A stretch of DNA of 64,000 bases from Paenibacillus sp. LS1 (GCF_026013365.1 NZ_JAPDOE010000001.1:1860001-1924000), one strand, 5' to 3'; positions 46,621 through 57,445 are shown, numbered from the stretch's first letter. Notes: generated by a model from the sequence alone, not told the origin. Program-made: numbers and translations.

Positions 46621-47835
46621 ATGACAACGAGAGATCAAATTTGGAGCAAAGAATTCATATTTATTAGTTTAAGCAGCTTTTTTATGTTCTTGACCTTCTA
46701 TATTTCAGTTACTTCTTTTCCTCTGTATATTCGTGATACGTTGCATGGAAACGCACAGCAAATGGGCTTGGTGGTTACATTTTATGTGATAGGCAGTGTG
46801 TTGGTACGACCTTTCACTGGACAATGGGTTGATCGTTGGGGTAGAGAGAAAATTGCGCTTATCGGAACAGGCATTTTCTTAATTGCTTGTGTAAGCTATT
46901 TCAGTGCAAATGCTATTGTTGCCTTTTTGTTACTTCGTTTTATACACGGTGCCAGTTATGCCATAATCTCGACTTCTACGAATAGCATAGCGGCCTCTCT
47001 TGTTCCCGATTCACGACAAGGTGAAGGTATTGGTTACTTCAGCATGTTCATGAGTGTTGCAATGGTTATTGGTCCGGCTCTTGGACTTTACATTTGGAAA
47101 GACGGAAATGCCAATCATCTATTCACTACAATCAGTGTAGTTGCAGGAATATCTATGATTTTCCTTATTTTCTCTATGAAACGGGCATCTTCCCCCGCAC
47201 GCAAACCACAACAAGTACAGTCTACTGAGCCTAAAAGAGCACTTCGCTGGAATAACATATTCGAAAGAAAAGCACTTCCATTAGCCGTTGTAGGATTTGT
47301 ATTGGCATTTTCTTACGGCCCCATTGCCGGATTTATCGCACCATTTACGAGTGAAATTCATGAACCGAATGTATCGGGTATCTTTTTTATTATATTCGCA
47401 GCCATGATTGTCCTTTTCCGTCCGTTCGTAGGCAGATTGTTTGACAACTACAATGAGCATATTTTATTTTATCCGGGCATGATCTTCTTTTCACTTGGTC
47501 TATTTATGTTGAGTCAGGCCCACACAGGCTCGTGGGTCATCATTTCAAGTATTTTCTCCGGCATAGGGTATGGAGCACTATTTCCTTGTCTGCAAGCTAC
47601 GATATTAAAATTATCTCCAGCTGATCGCACAGGGGTTGCTAACGGTACATTCTTCTTGTTATTTGATCTTGGGTACGGTGTAGGCACCTATGTAATGGGA
47701 ATCATCGCTTCTCACTCAAGCTATAGTTTCATGTATCTGTTCGCAGCGGGAATTGCCCTCGTTTCACTTATTCTCTACTATGTCCTGCATCATCGGCAGA
47801 TCAGCGCCGGAAGACTCATAAGCAAAAGCCGCTAA
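46621..47835 (+). CDS. MFS transporter
   Basis: 404 residues, about 12 helices. Motif A in loop 2-3 is RPFTGQWVDRWGREKIAL and repeats as RPFVGRLFDNYNEHIL in the second half. ATG 46621 eight bases after GGAAAGG; the TTG at 46615 is a poor alternative. Likely a drug or metabolite exporter. Its stop codon lies inside the terminator stem. Confidence 0.85.
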   Translation: MTTRDQIWSKEFIFISLSSFFMFLTFYISVTSFPLYIRDTLHGNAQQMGLVVTFYVIGSVLVRPFTGQWVDRWGREKIALIGTGIFLIACVSYFSANAIVAFLLLRFIHGASYAIISTSTNSIAASLVPDSRQGEGIGYFSMFMSVAMVIGPALGLYIWKDGNANHLFTTISVVAGISMIFLIFSMKRASSPARKPQQVQSTEPKRALRWNNIFERKALPLAVVGFVLAFSYGPIAGFIAPFTSEIHEPNVSGIFFIIFAAMIVLFRPFVGRLFDNYNEHILFYPGMIFFSLGLFMLSQAHTGSWVIISSIFSGIGYGALFPCLQATILKLSPADRTGVANGTFFLLFDLGYGVGTYVMGIIASHSSYSFMYLFAAGIALVSLILYYVLHHRQISAGRLISKSR

Positions 47836-47858
47836 TCCGGAAGGATTAACGGCTTTTT
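47824..47858. terminator. terminator overlapping the MFS stop codon
   Basis: AAAAGCCGCTAATCC pairs with GGATTAACGGCTTTTT; genes converge here. Confidence 0.85.
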
Positions 47859-47886
47859 CACTACATCATGCTATTGTCATTATCGA

Positions 47887-48789
47887 TCATTCATGTGCTT
47901 GATGATTCTCTTTCATCAAATTGAGAGTTGAATATCGTTGTCGCTCAATCTCTTTGGCACTGAAAATCTTATGATCGATATTTTCTTGATAGTGTTGCTT
48001 AAAATAGCACGAGAACAGCACATTTAATAAAAAGTGTACCGATTCCTCTGTCGCAAAGTTAGAAATTTTGCTATACAACCGTTCTCTCGATGACATCATC
48101 AGTATACAATCCACATTTTTTTTAATGTAATTATCCCCGACACTGGTGATCCCAATCATGCTGACGCCGCGTTTTTTCAACGTTTTGATATGTGAGATGG
48201 GCTCCAGTATTTCATTATTACCCGAATATGAGATGAGAATCGCACAATCCTGATCCGTTAAAGCCTGTGCTGACAAACTTGCTTCAAGAGGTTTGGCAAT
48301 CTCAATAGCGATCCCGATGGTAAGCATTTTACGTCGAAATACCTCTGCCAGATAAATATAAGGACTGATGCAAAATACAGTAATCTTTCTTGAGTTAAAT
48401 AATAAGCTCATGGCCTGATCAAGCATCGTCATATCCAGCAGATTCATCGTATCGGATATGCTTTCGGTCTGTAACATGGCAATACTGTTTGCCACCACCT
48501 GATGGGTATCCTTTTCTTTAAAAGGAAAATTGGCATCAATCTCTGCACGAGATTTCTCTTCATACACCACTTCATCCATAAAAGCGACGATAAACTCACG
48601 CCATCCCGAATAGCCAACCGTTTTGGCAAAGCGGACCAAAGTGGCCTTTGAAGTATACGTGCTTTTCGCTACTTCATCCATGCTCATACGGCGCAAATTG
48701 GATCTTTCCTTGAGCACAAATTCACCAATGGCTCTCCTGGTATCATTATATTGTAATACGACCTCTTCAATTCGTTGAAATAGGTACAT
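47887..48789 (-). CDS. MurR/RpiR-family regulator of the second beta-glucoside operon
   Basis: 300 residues. N-terminal RpiR HTH (MSMDEVAKSTYTSKATLVRFAKTVGYSGWREF) and C-terminal SIS domain, a sugar-phosphate sensor (CAILISYSGNNEILEPI, GVSMIGITSVGDNYI). It lies 34 bp after the GH1 gene and is third in a PTS-GH1-rpiR operon, so it most likely senses a phosphosugar made by that pathway and controls the operon. ATG 48789 has only a weak RBS. Confidence 0.87.
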   Translation of the reverse strand: MYLFQRIEEVVLQYNDTRRAIGEFVLKERSNLRRMSMDEVAKSTYTSKATLVRFAKTVGYSGWREFIVAFMDEVVYEEKSRAEIDANFPFKEKDTHQVVANSIAMLQTESISDTMNLLDMTMLDQAMSLLFNSRKITVFCISPYIYLAEVFRRKMLTIGIAIEIAKPLEASLSAQALTDQDCAILISYSGNNEILEPISHIKTLKKRGVSMIGITSVGDNYIKKNVDCILMMSSRERLYSKISNFATEESVHFLLNVLFSCYFKQHYQENIDHKIFSAKEIERQRYSTLNLMKENHQAHE

Positions 48790-48823
48790 CCACCATCACA
48801 ACCTTTGGTTAACTATAACATAG

Positions 48824-50275
<1,452 letters not shown>

Positions 50276-50282
50276 TTATTAT

Positions 50283-52154
50283 TTATTTAACACAAGTTAG
50301 TAATGGTGCATTAAAATCTACTATTTTCTCTATCGTTGCCGTTACATTGGAATACTCGGCTGAATTCGTGACGATAACAGGTACTTGCGTACTGAAGCCG
50401 GCTTCTCTAATTTTTTCAATATCAAATAATACCAGCTCTTGACCCTGAACGACTTGTTGTCCCTCTTCTACAAGCGTTTCAAAATGTTGGCCTTTGAGCT
50501 TAACGGTATTTATGCCGATATGAATCAATACTTCCGTTCCGTCTTCTGATAGCAGACCAATTGCATGTTTTGTACGGGCCACTGCCGTCACTTTACCGTT
50601 GAAAGGTGCAACCACTCTGCCCTCGCTTGGTTCGATAGCCACGCCTTTTCCAAGGGCTTCTGAAGAAAATGCTTCATCCGCAACCTCTGTTAGGGGTAAT
50701 GTGGTTCCTTTCAAAGGGCTTTGGATAATACTGTCTTGAATTACGGGAAGCTGTTCATCCGCCTGTTCCGGCTCTGCGGCTTCTTTACTCTCATCCTTTT
50801 CATACTTGAGCGCGAGAATATACGTTAACACAGCCGTTACAACCACAGTAATCACGAGAGCAATCAAGATGTTATACAAGTTCCAGATGTTTTCTCCAAT
50901 ATACAGTGGGATAGCTGGAATCCCTGAAGCCCCTGTTGCATATCGAAACACATTGGTTAATCCTGCGTACAGTCCACCTAGCGCACTACCAATCATGGCT
51001 GCGATCAACGGATATTTTTTAGGTAAATTTATTCCGTAAAGTGCCGGTTCCGTAACCCCCATTAATGCGGTTGTGCCTGTTGCCGTAGCTATTTTTTTCT
51101 GGGCAGAGTCTTTTACTTTCATACTGACGATCAGGGCTGCGACCCCTTGTGATATGTTTGAAAGAATCGCACCTGGTCCAATAATATTCTCCAGTCCAGT
51201 TGTTGCTAACTGCATTTGGCTGAGTGGAGAAATACTATAGTGAATACCGAACATCACCATGATCGGCCATAAAGTTGCTACCAGGAAAACAATAATCCAG
51301 TTGCCGTAATTGGCTAACCATTCGAATCCGATCGCAATATAATCACCGACATAAGAACCCATCGGACCGATAATTATTAAACCTAATATTCCAGAGATCA
51401 GAACCGTAAACATCGGAACAAAAATAATCTTGATGGCATCTGGAAATAGTTTTTTGAGGAAACGTTCAATATAGGACTGAGCAAAAACAATCAATAAAAT
51501 AGGTATAACAGAGGTGCTATAGCTTACCAGCCTGACTGGTAGTCCAAATAGATGAACATCTTCTCCAGCAGTTTGCAATTGAATGAAATTCGGGTGTAAT
51601 AACACCCCAGCCAAAGCAACTGCAAGGAAAGGACTGGTTTTCAACTTTTGAGCTGCACTATACGCCAGGAAAAACGGTAGGAAATAAAAGACCGAATCGG
51701 CCATGAATGCAATGATGTAGTACGTTTGAGATTCTCTTGAGATCAAATCGAACAATAATAACAAGGCAAGTAATGCCTTGGTCATTCCCGCTCCTGTAAT
51801 TGCCGGAATAATCGGGCTAAAGGTGGAAGATATAAAATCAATGAATCGATTTAACAAATTCGGCTTCTTCTTATCGCTCTGATCCGGATTTTCATGGTCG
51901 GTTAATGTTGTATGTTTCGTGATTTCCTCATACACTTCTTCAACCTGTGTTCCAATTATGACTTGAAATTGTCCACCACTTTCAATAACGTTGGCTACGC
52001 CCTCCAACTTCTTGGCACCATCTTTATTCGCTTTTTTATCATCATGCAGAACAAAACGAAGTCTTGTCTGACAATGAGCCAAGGATGCAACGTTTTGTTC
52101 CCCACCAACCATCTCCATAATTTCTATGGCAAGTTTCTCGTACTTTTTACTCAT
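50283..52154 (-). CDS. beta-glucoside PTS permease, EIIBCA
   Basis: 623 residues. EIIB with Cys28 (LAHCQTRLRF); EIIC with GVTEPALYGI; EIIA with VLIHIGINTVKLKG near the C-terminus. Normal full-length three-domain permease. ATG 52154 follows AGAAAGGGATAACC. First gene of the RpiR-controlled operon. A cre site lies about 140 bp upstream; no RAT is present, so its control differs from bglP. Confidence 0.92.
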   Translation of the reverse strand: MSKKYEKLAIEIMEMVGGEQNVASLAHCQTRLRFVLHDDKKANKDGAKKLEGVANVIESGGQFQVIIGTQVEEVYEEITKHTTLTDHENPDQSDKKKPNLLNRFIDFISSTFSPIIPAITGAGMTKALLALLLLFDLISRESQTYYIIAFMADSVFYFLPFFLAYSAAQKLKTSPFLAVALAGVLLHPNFIQLQTAGEDVHLFGLPVRLVSYSTSVIPILLIVFAQSYIERFLKKLFPDAIKIIFVPMFTVLISGILGLIIIGPMGSYVGDYIAIGFEWLANYGNWIIVFLVATLWPIMVMFGIHYSISPLSQMQLATTGLENIIGPGAILSNISQGVAALIVSMKVKDSAQKKIATATGTTALMGVTEPALYGINLPKKYPLIAAMIGSALGGLYAGLTNVFRYATGASGIPAIPLYIGENIWNLYNILIALVITVVVTAVLTYILALKYEKDESKEAAEPEQADEQLPVIQDSIIQSPLKGTTLPLTEVADEAFSSEALGKGVAIEPSEGRVVAPFNGKVTAVARTKHAIGLLSEDGTEVLIHIGINTVKLKGQHFETLVEEGQQVVQGQELVLFDIEKIREAGFSTQVPVIVTNSAEYSNVTATIEKIVDFNAPLLTCVK

Positions 52155-52292
52155 CAGGTTATCCCTTTCTTCCTCGTTGATGTATGTGCGTCAAGTAGCC
52201 TAGTACTTGAGGTTACGGATATAACTTAACAACAATTTGAAGCGCATTCAATGCTATTTCGAGTTCATTCGACAAGTTGGAACGACGTTTTG
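52155..52292 (-). other. leader/upstream region of the PTS operon
   Basis: No ORF. GAAGCGCATTCAATGC-type partial symmetry is present, possibly an RpiR site. I see no confident -35/-10 pair. Confidence 0.35.
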
Positions 52293-52306
52293 TGAAATCG
52301 TTTACT
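52293..52306. promoter_or_regulatory. cre (CcpA) site upstream of the PTS-GH1-rpiR operon
   Basis: TGAAATCGTTTACT matches 13 of 14 positions of the cre consensus, which predicts glucose repression of the operon. Confidence 0.6.
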
Positions 52307-52403
52307 TTGAGCGAATATTACGAAATAACATGAAACAAACACGAGTAAAAACTTGTATACTGGAATACTTATCCTTTATTATCAATTGATTTTCTGCACT
52401 GAA

Positions 52404-52421
52404 AAAAGGAGCAAACTCCTT
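52404..52421. terminator. small hairpin with a T-run on the minus strand
   Basis: AAGGAG-TTTG-CTCCTT followed by TTTT on the minus strand. No minus-strand gene clearly ends here, so its role is unclear. Confidence 0.35.
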
Positions 52422-52468
52422 AATTGAGTGGCTTCTCCTTTTAGCAAACACCGTTATAATGGTAAAAC

Positions 52469-52497
52469 TTGATAAAAGAACGTACGTTCGGTATAAT
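52469..52497 (+). promoter_or_regulatory. LexA-box promoter of a small gene
   Basis: TTGATA (52469-52474), 17-bp spacer, TATAAT (52492-52497). Inside the spacer AGAACGTACGTTCG (52477-52490) is a palindrome fitting the Gram-positive LexA/DinR box CGAACNNNNGTTCG at all but the first base. Confidence 0.75.
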
Positions 52498-52527
52498 GGG
52501 ATTATCCTGAATAAGCGAGAGGCAGAT

Positions 52528-52728
52528 ATGGACGACAAATTTATTAAGGAATTACGCGAGATTAGTCGGGATGACAGACGAAGATCGGAATTTATGATTC
52601 AAGGCTTGAAGGAAACGCTGCAAGAACGAAAAGAAGAAGGCATGCTCAAGCGCTGGATACGGCGTAAGAAAACAGAGAAGAAAATATCTCAAAGATTTAA
52701 TCAAGATCCCTACTCGGATCAAAAGTAA
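52528..52728 (+). CDS. 66-residue basic/acidic helical protein, probably SOS-induced
   Basis: ATG 52528 follows GCGAGAGGCAGAT and lies about 30 bp downstream of a strong promoter, which rules out the longer frame from 52459. The product is short and highly charged, with a likely amphipathic helix (FIKELREISRDDRRRSEFM, LKETLQERKEEGMLKR) and a very basic end (RRKKTEKKISQR). No membrane segment or known domain. The LexA box in the promoter suggests expression after DNA damage. It could be a cell-division inhibitor or DNA-binding accessory, which is speculation. Confidence 0.7.
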   Translation: MDDKFIKELREISRDDRRRSEFMIQGLKETLQERKEEGMLKRWIRRKKTEKKISQRFNQDPYSDQK

Positions 52729-52734
52729 CAACAT

Positions 52735-52760
52735 AAAAAGGAGGCGGAATACGCCTCCCT
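52735..52760 (-). terminator. terminator of the cyclase gene
   Basis: GGAGGCG-GAATA-CGCCTCC; the T-run is on the minus strand. Confidence 0.8.
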
Positions 52761-52841
52761 TGCTATTTACATATGTGTATCACTTAGACTTCGTTAGAAC
52801 CTCATTATCTATTATAGATTTAGATTTTGGTCTACCCCGTT

Positions 52842-53579
52842 TTACGGCAAAATGGCAAAAGATCGAACTGGAAAGCCAGATGCTTTCTCCGCCTTCGGTA
52901 CAATGTTGAAGATCACCGCGCCTTTAGGCGGCACCTGATCCAGATTCGTTAACAGCTCAACCTGATATGTATCCTGAGCAAGTACATAATATTCTGCCAG
53001 AAGTGCTCCATTCTTCTGATAATCTACGGCTGAATCCGTGTCAAAGGTTTCATGCCCAATGGCTTGTACTTTTCTCTCCTCAAATAAAAACATCAGCGCA
53101 CTAACCGACCATCCAGGTGCATGACTGTTGCCCTCATCATCCTTGTTATCAAATGCTTCATGGCTAGGCCAGCGTTTGCTCCAGTCGGTACGTAAGGCTA
53201 CAAAGCTTCCAGCTTCAATCACGCCATGCTCTCTTTCAAATTCAAGAATATGCTCCACATCCAGTGTGAAATCCGGATTGTTCTCTACTTCAGCAGAATG
53301 GTCAATGACCACAAGTGGGAGCACAAGTTCCTTCAAGCCCAACTCATCCAGATACCGGGTATTACGTACAAAATGGATCGGCGCATCAAGATGTGTCCCA
53401 TATTGACCGGGAAACTTGAAGCTCTGGGCAAAGAAACCTTGATCGTGATCAAACAGGGTATCGAATTGTGCTGCCTCAAAAGCTGAGAAATGTGGAGATT
53501 CCGGTCCAAATGTATGGGTCAGATCCACCCACTTCTTTTCTTTCAATAATTGAAGGGCTTGAATGAGTTCGTTGGACAT
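52842..53579 (-). CDS. cyclase/kynurenine-formamidase-like metal hydrolase
   Basis: 245 residues from ATG 53579 after GAGGTGATTAGG. Cyclase family motif QYGTHLDAPIHF (HxGTHxDxPxHF with Gln replacing the first His) supplies metal ligands; later GHETFDTDSA. Related enzymes hydrolyse N-formylkynurenine, isatin or similar amides; some only carry the fold. Substrate unknown. No tryptophan-catabolism genes are adjacent. Confidence 0.85.
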   Translation of the reverse strand: MSNELIQALQLLKEKKWVDLTHTFGPESPHFSAFEAAQFDTLFDHDQGFFAQSFKFPGQYGTHLDAPIHFVRNTRYLDELGLKELVLPLVVIDHSAEVENNPDFTLDVEHILEFEREHGVIEAGSFVALRTDWSKRWPSHEAFDNKDDEGNSHAPGWSVSALMFLFEERKVQAIGHETFDTDSAVDYQKNGALLAEYYVLAQDTYQVELLTNLDQVPPKGAVIFNIVPKAEKASGFPVRSFAILP

Positions 53580-53692
53580 CCTAATCACCTCATGCACAGA
53601 ATGGAATAAATTTCTCCTATTATATCTTATTCCACTACAATTGGGGAGCAGTCCCTATATTGGTTCTTAGGCCTGTTAATTTTCAAATTTAA

Positions 53693-53734
53693 AAACTTCA
53701 CTGACCGTAGATGTCAGTGAAGTTTATTTATAAT
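53693..53734 (+). promoter_or_regulatory. inverted repeat adjoining the PfpI promoter
   Basis: AAACTTCACTGAC (53693-53705) and GTCAGTGAAGTTT (53713-53725) are perfect 13-bp inverted copies, four bases before TATAAT (53729-53734). It could be an operator or the terminator of something upstream; there is no upstream gene on this strand. Confidence 0.55.
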
Positions 53735-53776
53735 ACAAGAGTAATCCATTCAATCATGAAAACAAAAGGAGCATGT

Positions 53777-54415
53777 ATGATGCAAACGAAGAACGTATAT
53801 CTATATGTATTTGATACGATGTCAGACTGGGAGGTAGGATATCTAACTGCTGAATTGAACTCGGGAAGGTATTTCAGAAAAGAGATCGAGCCTTTACAAG
53901 TCGTAACGGTAGGCGCAGATAAACATCCGGTAACTACCATGGGCGGATTGAACATCCTTCCTCATATTTCTATTGATGAATGCACAATGAAAAGTAACGA
54001 TGTGATCATTCTTCCAGGAGGAAACACCTGGATGGACACCATCCATGATCCTCTATTGAAAAAAGTTACTGCCTCTATAGAAGAAGGTACGGTTATTGCG
54101 GCGATTTGCGGTGCCACCGTTGGACTTGCAAAAATGGGGTTACTGAACTCCAAGCAACATACAAGCAATGATTTGGAATACCTGAAGATGATATGCCCTA
54201 ACTATACTGGAGAAACATATTATGAAACGGAGCCAGCAGTAACCGATGGAAATGTAGTTACTGCATCTGGCATAGCTCCGTTAGAATTTACGATGCATGT
54301 ACTGAAGAGACTGGATGTCTTTGCACCAGAAACATTACAGGCCTGGTACAATCTGTATCAGACTCATCAGCCAAAATACTTCTACGAGTTAATGCATTCT
54401 ATTGCACCTGAATAA
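53777..54415 (+). CDS. DJ-1/PfpI family protein (class I glutamine amidotransferase-like)
   Basis: 212 residues from ATG 53777 after AAAAGGAGCATGT. Contains VIILPGGNTWMD and the nucleophile-elbow cysteine in AAICGATVGLA; a Glu upstream (WEVGYL) fits the family active site. Members act as glyoxalases, proteases or stress proteins, and Bacillus YoaZ-like members are close in size. Its 3' end overlaps the converging oxidoreductase gene by 17 bp. Confidence 0.87.
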   Translation: MMQTKNVYLYVFDTMSDWEVGYLTAELNSGRYFRKEIEPLQVVTVGADKHPVTTMGGLNILPHISIDECTMKSNDVIILPGGNTWMDTIHDPLLKKVTASIEEGTVIAAICGATVGLAKMGLLNSKQHTSNDLEYLKMICPNYTGETYYETEPAVTDGNVVTASGIAPLEFTMHVLKRLDVFAPETLQAWYNLYQTHQPKYFYELMHSIAPE

Positions 54416-55325
54416 CAAGTTTCCCTCGGGTATGATGGGTTTCACTCTTCTCATGTGCTTCCCTTACTCCCTGTTGAGTTAGCGGGTACGTTCCATCAAT
54501 AATCGATTTGAGCTTGCCTTCCGCAGCCAGTTCAGCCAGCTGATCCAGTTGATCCCCTTTGGGCTCCATCATGAAGACGTTGGCCGTTACTCCGGCCTCT
54601 TTGGCAAGCTTCTCATCCGGTTGTTGGACCAAGGATACCAGATGGCCACCAGACTTCAACACCTTGAAGCTGTCGCGCTGAATATCACCGCCCATGGTGT
54701 CCAGTACAACATCATAACCGGAGAGAATCTCCGAGAAATCTTCTTTTTTATAATTGATAAAATGATCCACACCCAGCGAGCGAAGCAATGCTTCGTTCGA
54801 TTCACTTGCCGTGGACGCCACTTCAGCACCGAGAGACTTGGCAATCTGAATGGCATACGTTCCCACACCACCTGCGCCAGCATGAATGAGTACCTTCTGT
54901 CCTTTGGCTAACCGTCCATGATCCACAAGGGCCTGCCAGGCTGTCATCGCCGCCAGCGGGATAGCTGCTGCTTCCTCGAAACTCAGTTTCTCCGGTATAC
55001 GGGCAATAATATCCGCATCGACAGCAACATATTCTGCATAGGTTCCGAATTGACGCGGACGCGCAAATACCCGATCTCCTTCTCTGAAACGCGTGACATT
55101 CGAGCCAGCTTCAGCCACTATACCAGCAACATCGCCGCCAAGAATCAACGGAAAACTCTCCGCTGCTTCTTTCATATCGCCTTGTCTAATTTTGAAGTCC
55201 ACCGGGTTTACCGACGTGGCATGCGTTCGAATTAGCACCTGATTCACTCCACATGCCGGCTTGGCTACTTCCTGTTCCTTCAATTGTTCCGCTCCACCAA
55301 ATTCCTCAATCACAATTGCTTTCAT
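54399..55325 (-). CDS. NADP-dependent quinone oxidoreductase/zinc-free alcohol dehydrogenase
   Basis: 308 residues, MDR superfamily. ATSVNPVDFKIRQG, GGDVAGIV, AAIPLAAMTAWQAL, and the Rossmann motif HAGAGGVGTYAIQIAKSLGA. It lacks the catalytic zinc ligands and the structural Cys cluster, as in quinone oxidoreductases. ATG 55325 with GGGAT upstream; the ATG at 55346 is possible. Probably reduces quinones or enones. Confidence 0.9.
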   Translation of the reverse strand: MKAIVIEEFGGAEQLKEQEVAKPACGVNQVLIRTHATSVNPVDFKIRQGDMKEAAESFPLILGGDVAGIVAEAGSNVTRFREGDRVFARPRQFGTYAEYVAVDADIIARIPEKLSFEEAAAIPLAAMTAWQALVDHGRLAKGQKVLIHAGAGGVGTYAIQIAKSLGAEVASTASESNEALLRSLGVDHFINYKKEDFSEILSGYDVVLDTMGGDIQRDSFKVLKSGGHLVSLVQQPDEKLAKEAGVTANVFMMEPKGDQLDQLAELAAEGKLKSIIDGTYPLTQQGVREAHEKSETHHTRGKLVIQVQ

Positions 55326-55521
55326 TACAGATCCCAGCCTTTCCATTGGATTATCGTTACGCTCTCTCCCTTCATTACCCTTTCCCAGCGATCACTTGAC
55401 CTATTCATTCAAGAATTCAAAGAAGGTTGGCACTTACAATCCAGATCAGGAACCGTGATATAATATCGATTATCGATTAGGTTTAACCTTAACCCAATAA
55501 CTGAACAAGCGAGGTAACACG

Positions 55522-56400
55522 ATGGAAGTAGAAGTAAGTACATTACATGCATTTTCGGACAAGGCTCTTGGCGGAAACCCCGCAGGCGTTGTTCTCCAAG
55601 CAGCGCATTTATCTGAATCCCAGATGCAGGAGATTGCCAGACAAGTCGGTTTTTCAGAGACAGCATTTGTTATGCCATCGGATCAGGCTGATTTCAAAGT
55701 ACGTTACTTCACCCCAAGTGATGAAGTGGATCTATGTGGGCATGCAACAATTGCTTTATTTTATCTAATGAAGACACAGCAGCTCGTTGATGTTGGTACA
55801 TATACATTGGAGACACTGGCGAGAATTCTTGAGGTTGTTATCGAAGTCAATGGAGAAGTATATCTGTCTCAGACGTTGCCGGAATTTGGGAAGATCGTGG
55901 ATCGACAGCAGATTGCCGATTCGTTGCGTATTTCTATAGCGGATTTGCATTCCGAACTACCTGTACAGATCGTGTCTACTGGTCTACCCGATATCCTGAT
56001 AGCTGTTAGAGATGTTGATGTTCTGACCAAAATCGACCCTGACTTTCAGCGTATCACTGAAATATGCAAGGCTCATCATGCCGTAGGTTATCATGTGTTT
56101 ACACTCGAATCAGATGCTGAGGACGTTCTGGCAGAATGCCGTAATTTTGCACCGCTTTATGATATACCGGAAGAGAGCGCAACAGGTACATCCAATGGTG
56201 CAATGCTCTGTTATTTATATCAATACAACCAACTCACAGATCCTCATCAGCACACGTATACGATCAGACAAGGGTACACGATGAACCGCCCCTCCGAGAT
56301 CCGAGCCAGATTAACGCTGGGCAGCTCCAATGAAATCATACAAATTCAGGTTGGCGGTAGCGCCGTTCATATCGACAATATCCAAATTCACCTCCCTTAA
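55522..56400 (+). CDS. PhzF-family isomerase/epimerase-like protein
   Basis: 292 residues. Two-lobed diaminopimelate-epimerase fold: FSDKALGGNPAGVVL, catalytic Glu in VGFSETAFV, DLCGHATIALFYL, and in the second lobe EESATGTSNGAMLCYL with QGYTMNRPSEI. RBS GAGGTAACACG. No other phenazine genes are near, so it is probably one of the many PhzF proteins of unknown substrate. Confidence 0.9.
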   Translation: MEVEVSTLHAFSDKALGGNPAGVVLQAAHLSESQMQEIARQVGFSETAFVMPSDQADFKVRYFTPSDEVDLCGHATIALFYLMKTQQLVDVGTYTLETLARILEVVIEVNGEVYLSQTLPEFGKIVDRQQIADSLRISIADLHSELPVQIVSTGLPDILIAVRDVDVLTKIDPDFQRITEICKAHHAVGYHVFTLESDAEDVLAECRNFAPLYDIPEESATGTSNGAMLCYLYQYNQLTDPHQHTYTIRQGYTMNRPSEIRARLTLGSSNEIIQIQVGGSAVHIDNIQIHLP

Positions 56401-56413
56401 TGGGAGGTGTTTT
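56389..56413 (+). terminator. terminator overlapping the phzF-like stop codon
   Basis: CACCTCCC-TTAAT-GGGAGGTG-TTTT; the TAA stop is in the loop. Confidence 0.85.
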
Positions 56414-56469
56414 ACGTACTCAGCATATAAAAACCATCTATTAGGAAGGATATTCAAAGCTGCTGGTCA

Positions 56470-57417
56470 TCATTGAATCTGTTGCAAAAACCGTAGCACC
56501 GCCGCCTCCAATTGCTTCAGCCCTGGCTGCTCTATAGGGAAATGGCCTGCACCCTCCAAGATCACACATTCCTTATCCACCACCAGTCGATCAAAAAAAG
56601 ATTGGCTGAACCGGATCGGTGTCATGGGGTCCAATTCAGGGTGAACCAACAGGACCGGACACTGGTTGAATTGTTCCGGGCTTACCTCCGGCTCTTTATT
56701 AAGGAACGTTCTTAACAGTTCCAACGGAATACGTGTGGCTGCCGCTTGTGGATCATTCATAATAAGCCGGGTTAAGTCCTGGTTATTGGTAATCAGTTGC
56801 ATCCGTGATACCTGCTTGACCGAAATACGTACATGATCCAGTAGAGCAGGAAACAGATCCATCATACGTTTTCCCACACGGCTCACCAGACGATTCGGTG
56901 CAATCTGATCCCGCATTTCCGGATTACTGGTGTCTACAAATGTAGTTGCGATCAAACCCTTAACGCGCTTGCTGCGTGCACTGGTATGATAGGCAAGCAT
57001 ACCTCCGATGCTACTTCCCAATACGACGATTGACTTGCCGTCTTTTTGATATTCCCTTTCAATGAGTGCAACAAGGAGGTCTATCCATAGTTCATAGTTA
57101 ATACGTGTACCAGACATTGCGTAACTTAGTCCATACGGTGGAAGATCTGGCGATACCACCTCGTATCCATTCCGCTGTAACATGCGGGCATACGGGGCAT
57201 GCAACCTGCCATTGCCTCCCGCACCGTGTATAAACAAAATTTTAATCGAAGACTCCGGCGCAGGTAATCGATCAATATGTAGATGAACCCCATTCGATTC
57301 CCACCATTCTTCTTCAGGAGCTGAATGATCGTCCAGCCTGACTTCTTCCGGGAAAAAATCCTGATACTGTTTCCAATAGGGATGTGTTGTCTGATAGGAA
57401 GGCAAACTTTTTTTCAT
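56470..57417 (-). CDS. alpha/beta hydrolase
   Basis: 315 residues. Oxyanion motif FIHGAGGNGR, nucleophile serine in VLGSSIGGML, acid in VHPELDPMT, histidine in EGAGHFPIEQPG. ATG 57417 is ten bases after GAGGAG; the earlier ATG at 57426 adjoins the RBS. No signal peptide, so a cytosolic esterase or lipase-like enzyme of unknown substrate. Confidence 0.88.
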   Translation of the reverse strand: MKKSLPSYQTTHPYWKQYQDFFPEEVRLDDHSAPEEEWWESNGVHLHIDRLPAPESSIKILFIHGAGGNGRLHAPYARMLQRNGYEVVSPDLPPYGLSYAMSGTRINYELWIDLLVALIEREYQKDGKSIVVLGSSIGGMLAYHTSARSKRVKGLIATTFVDTSNPEMRDQIAPNRLVSRVGKRMMDLFPALLDHVRISVKQVSRMQLITNNQDLTRLIMNDPQAAATRIPLELLRTFLNKEPEVSPEQFNQCPVLLVHPELDPMTPIRFSQSFFDRLVVDKECVILEGAGHFPIEQPGLKQLEAAVLRFLQQIQ

Positions 57418-57445
57418 GCGGTACATTCTCCTCTTTTCGTATACA

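Noticed and set aside
52459..52527. Longer N-terminus for the SOS-type small protein
   Set aside because: It would start upstream of the promoter -10 box, so it cannot be on that transcript, and it has no RBS.
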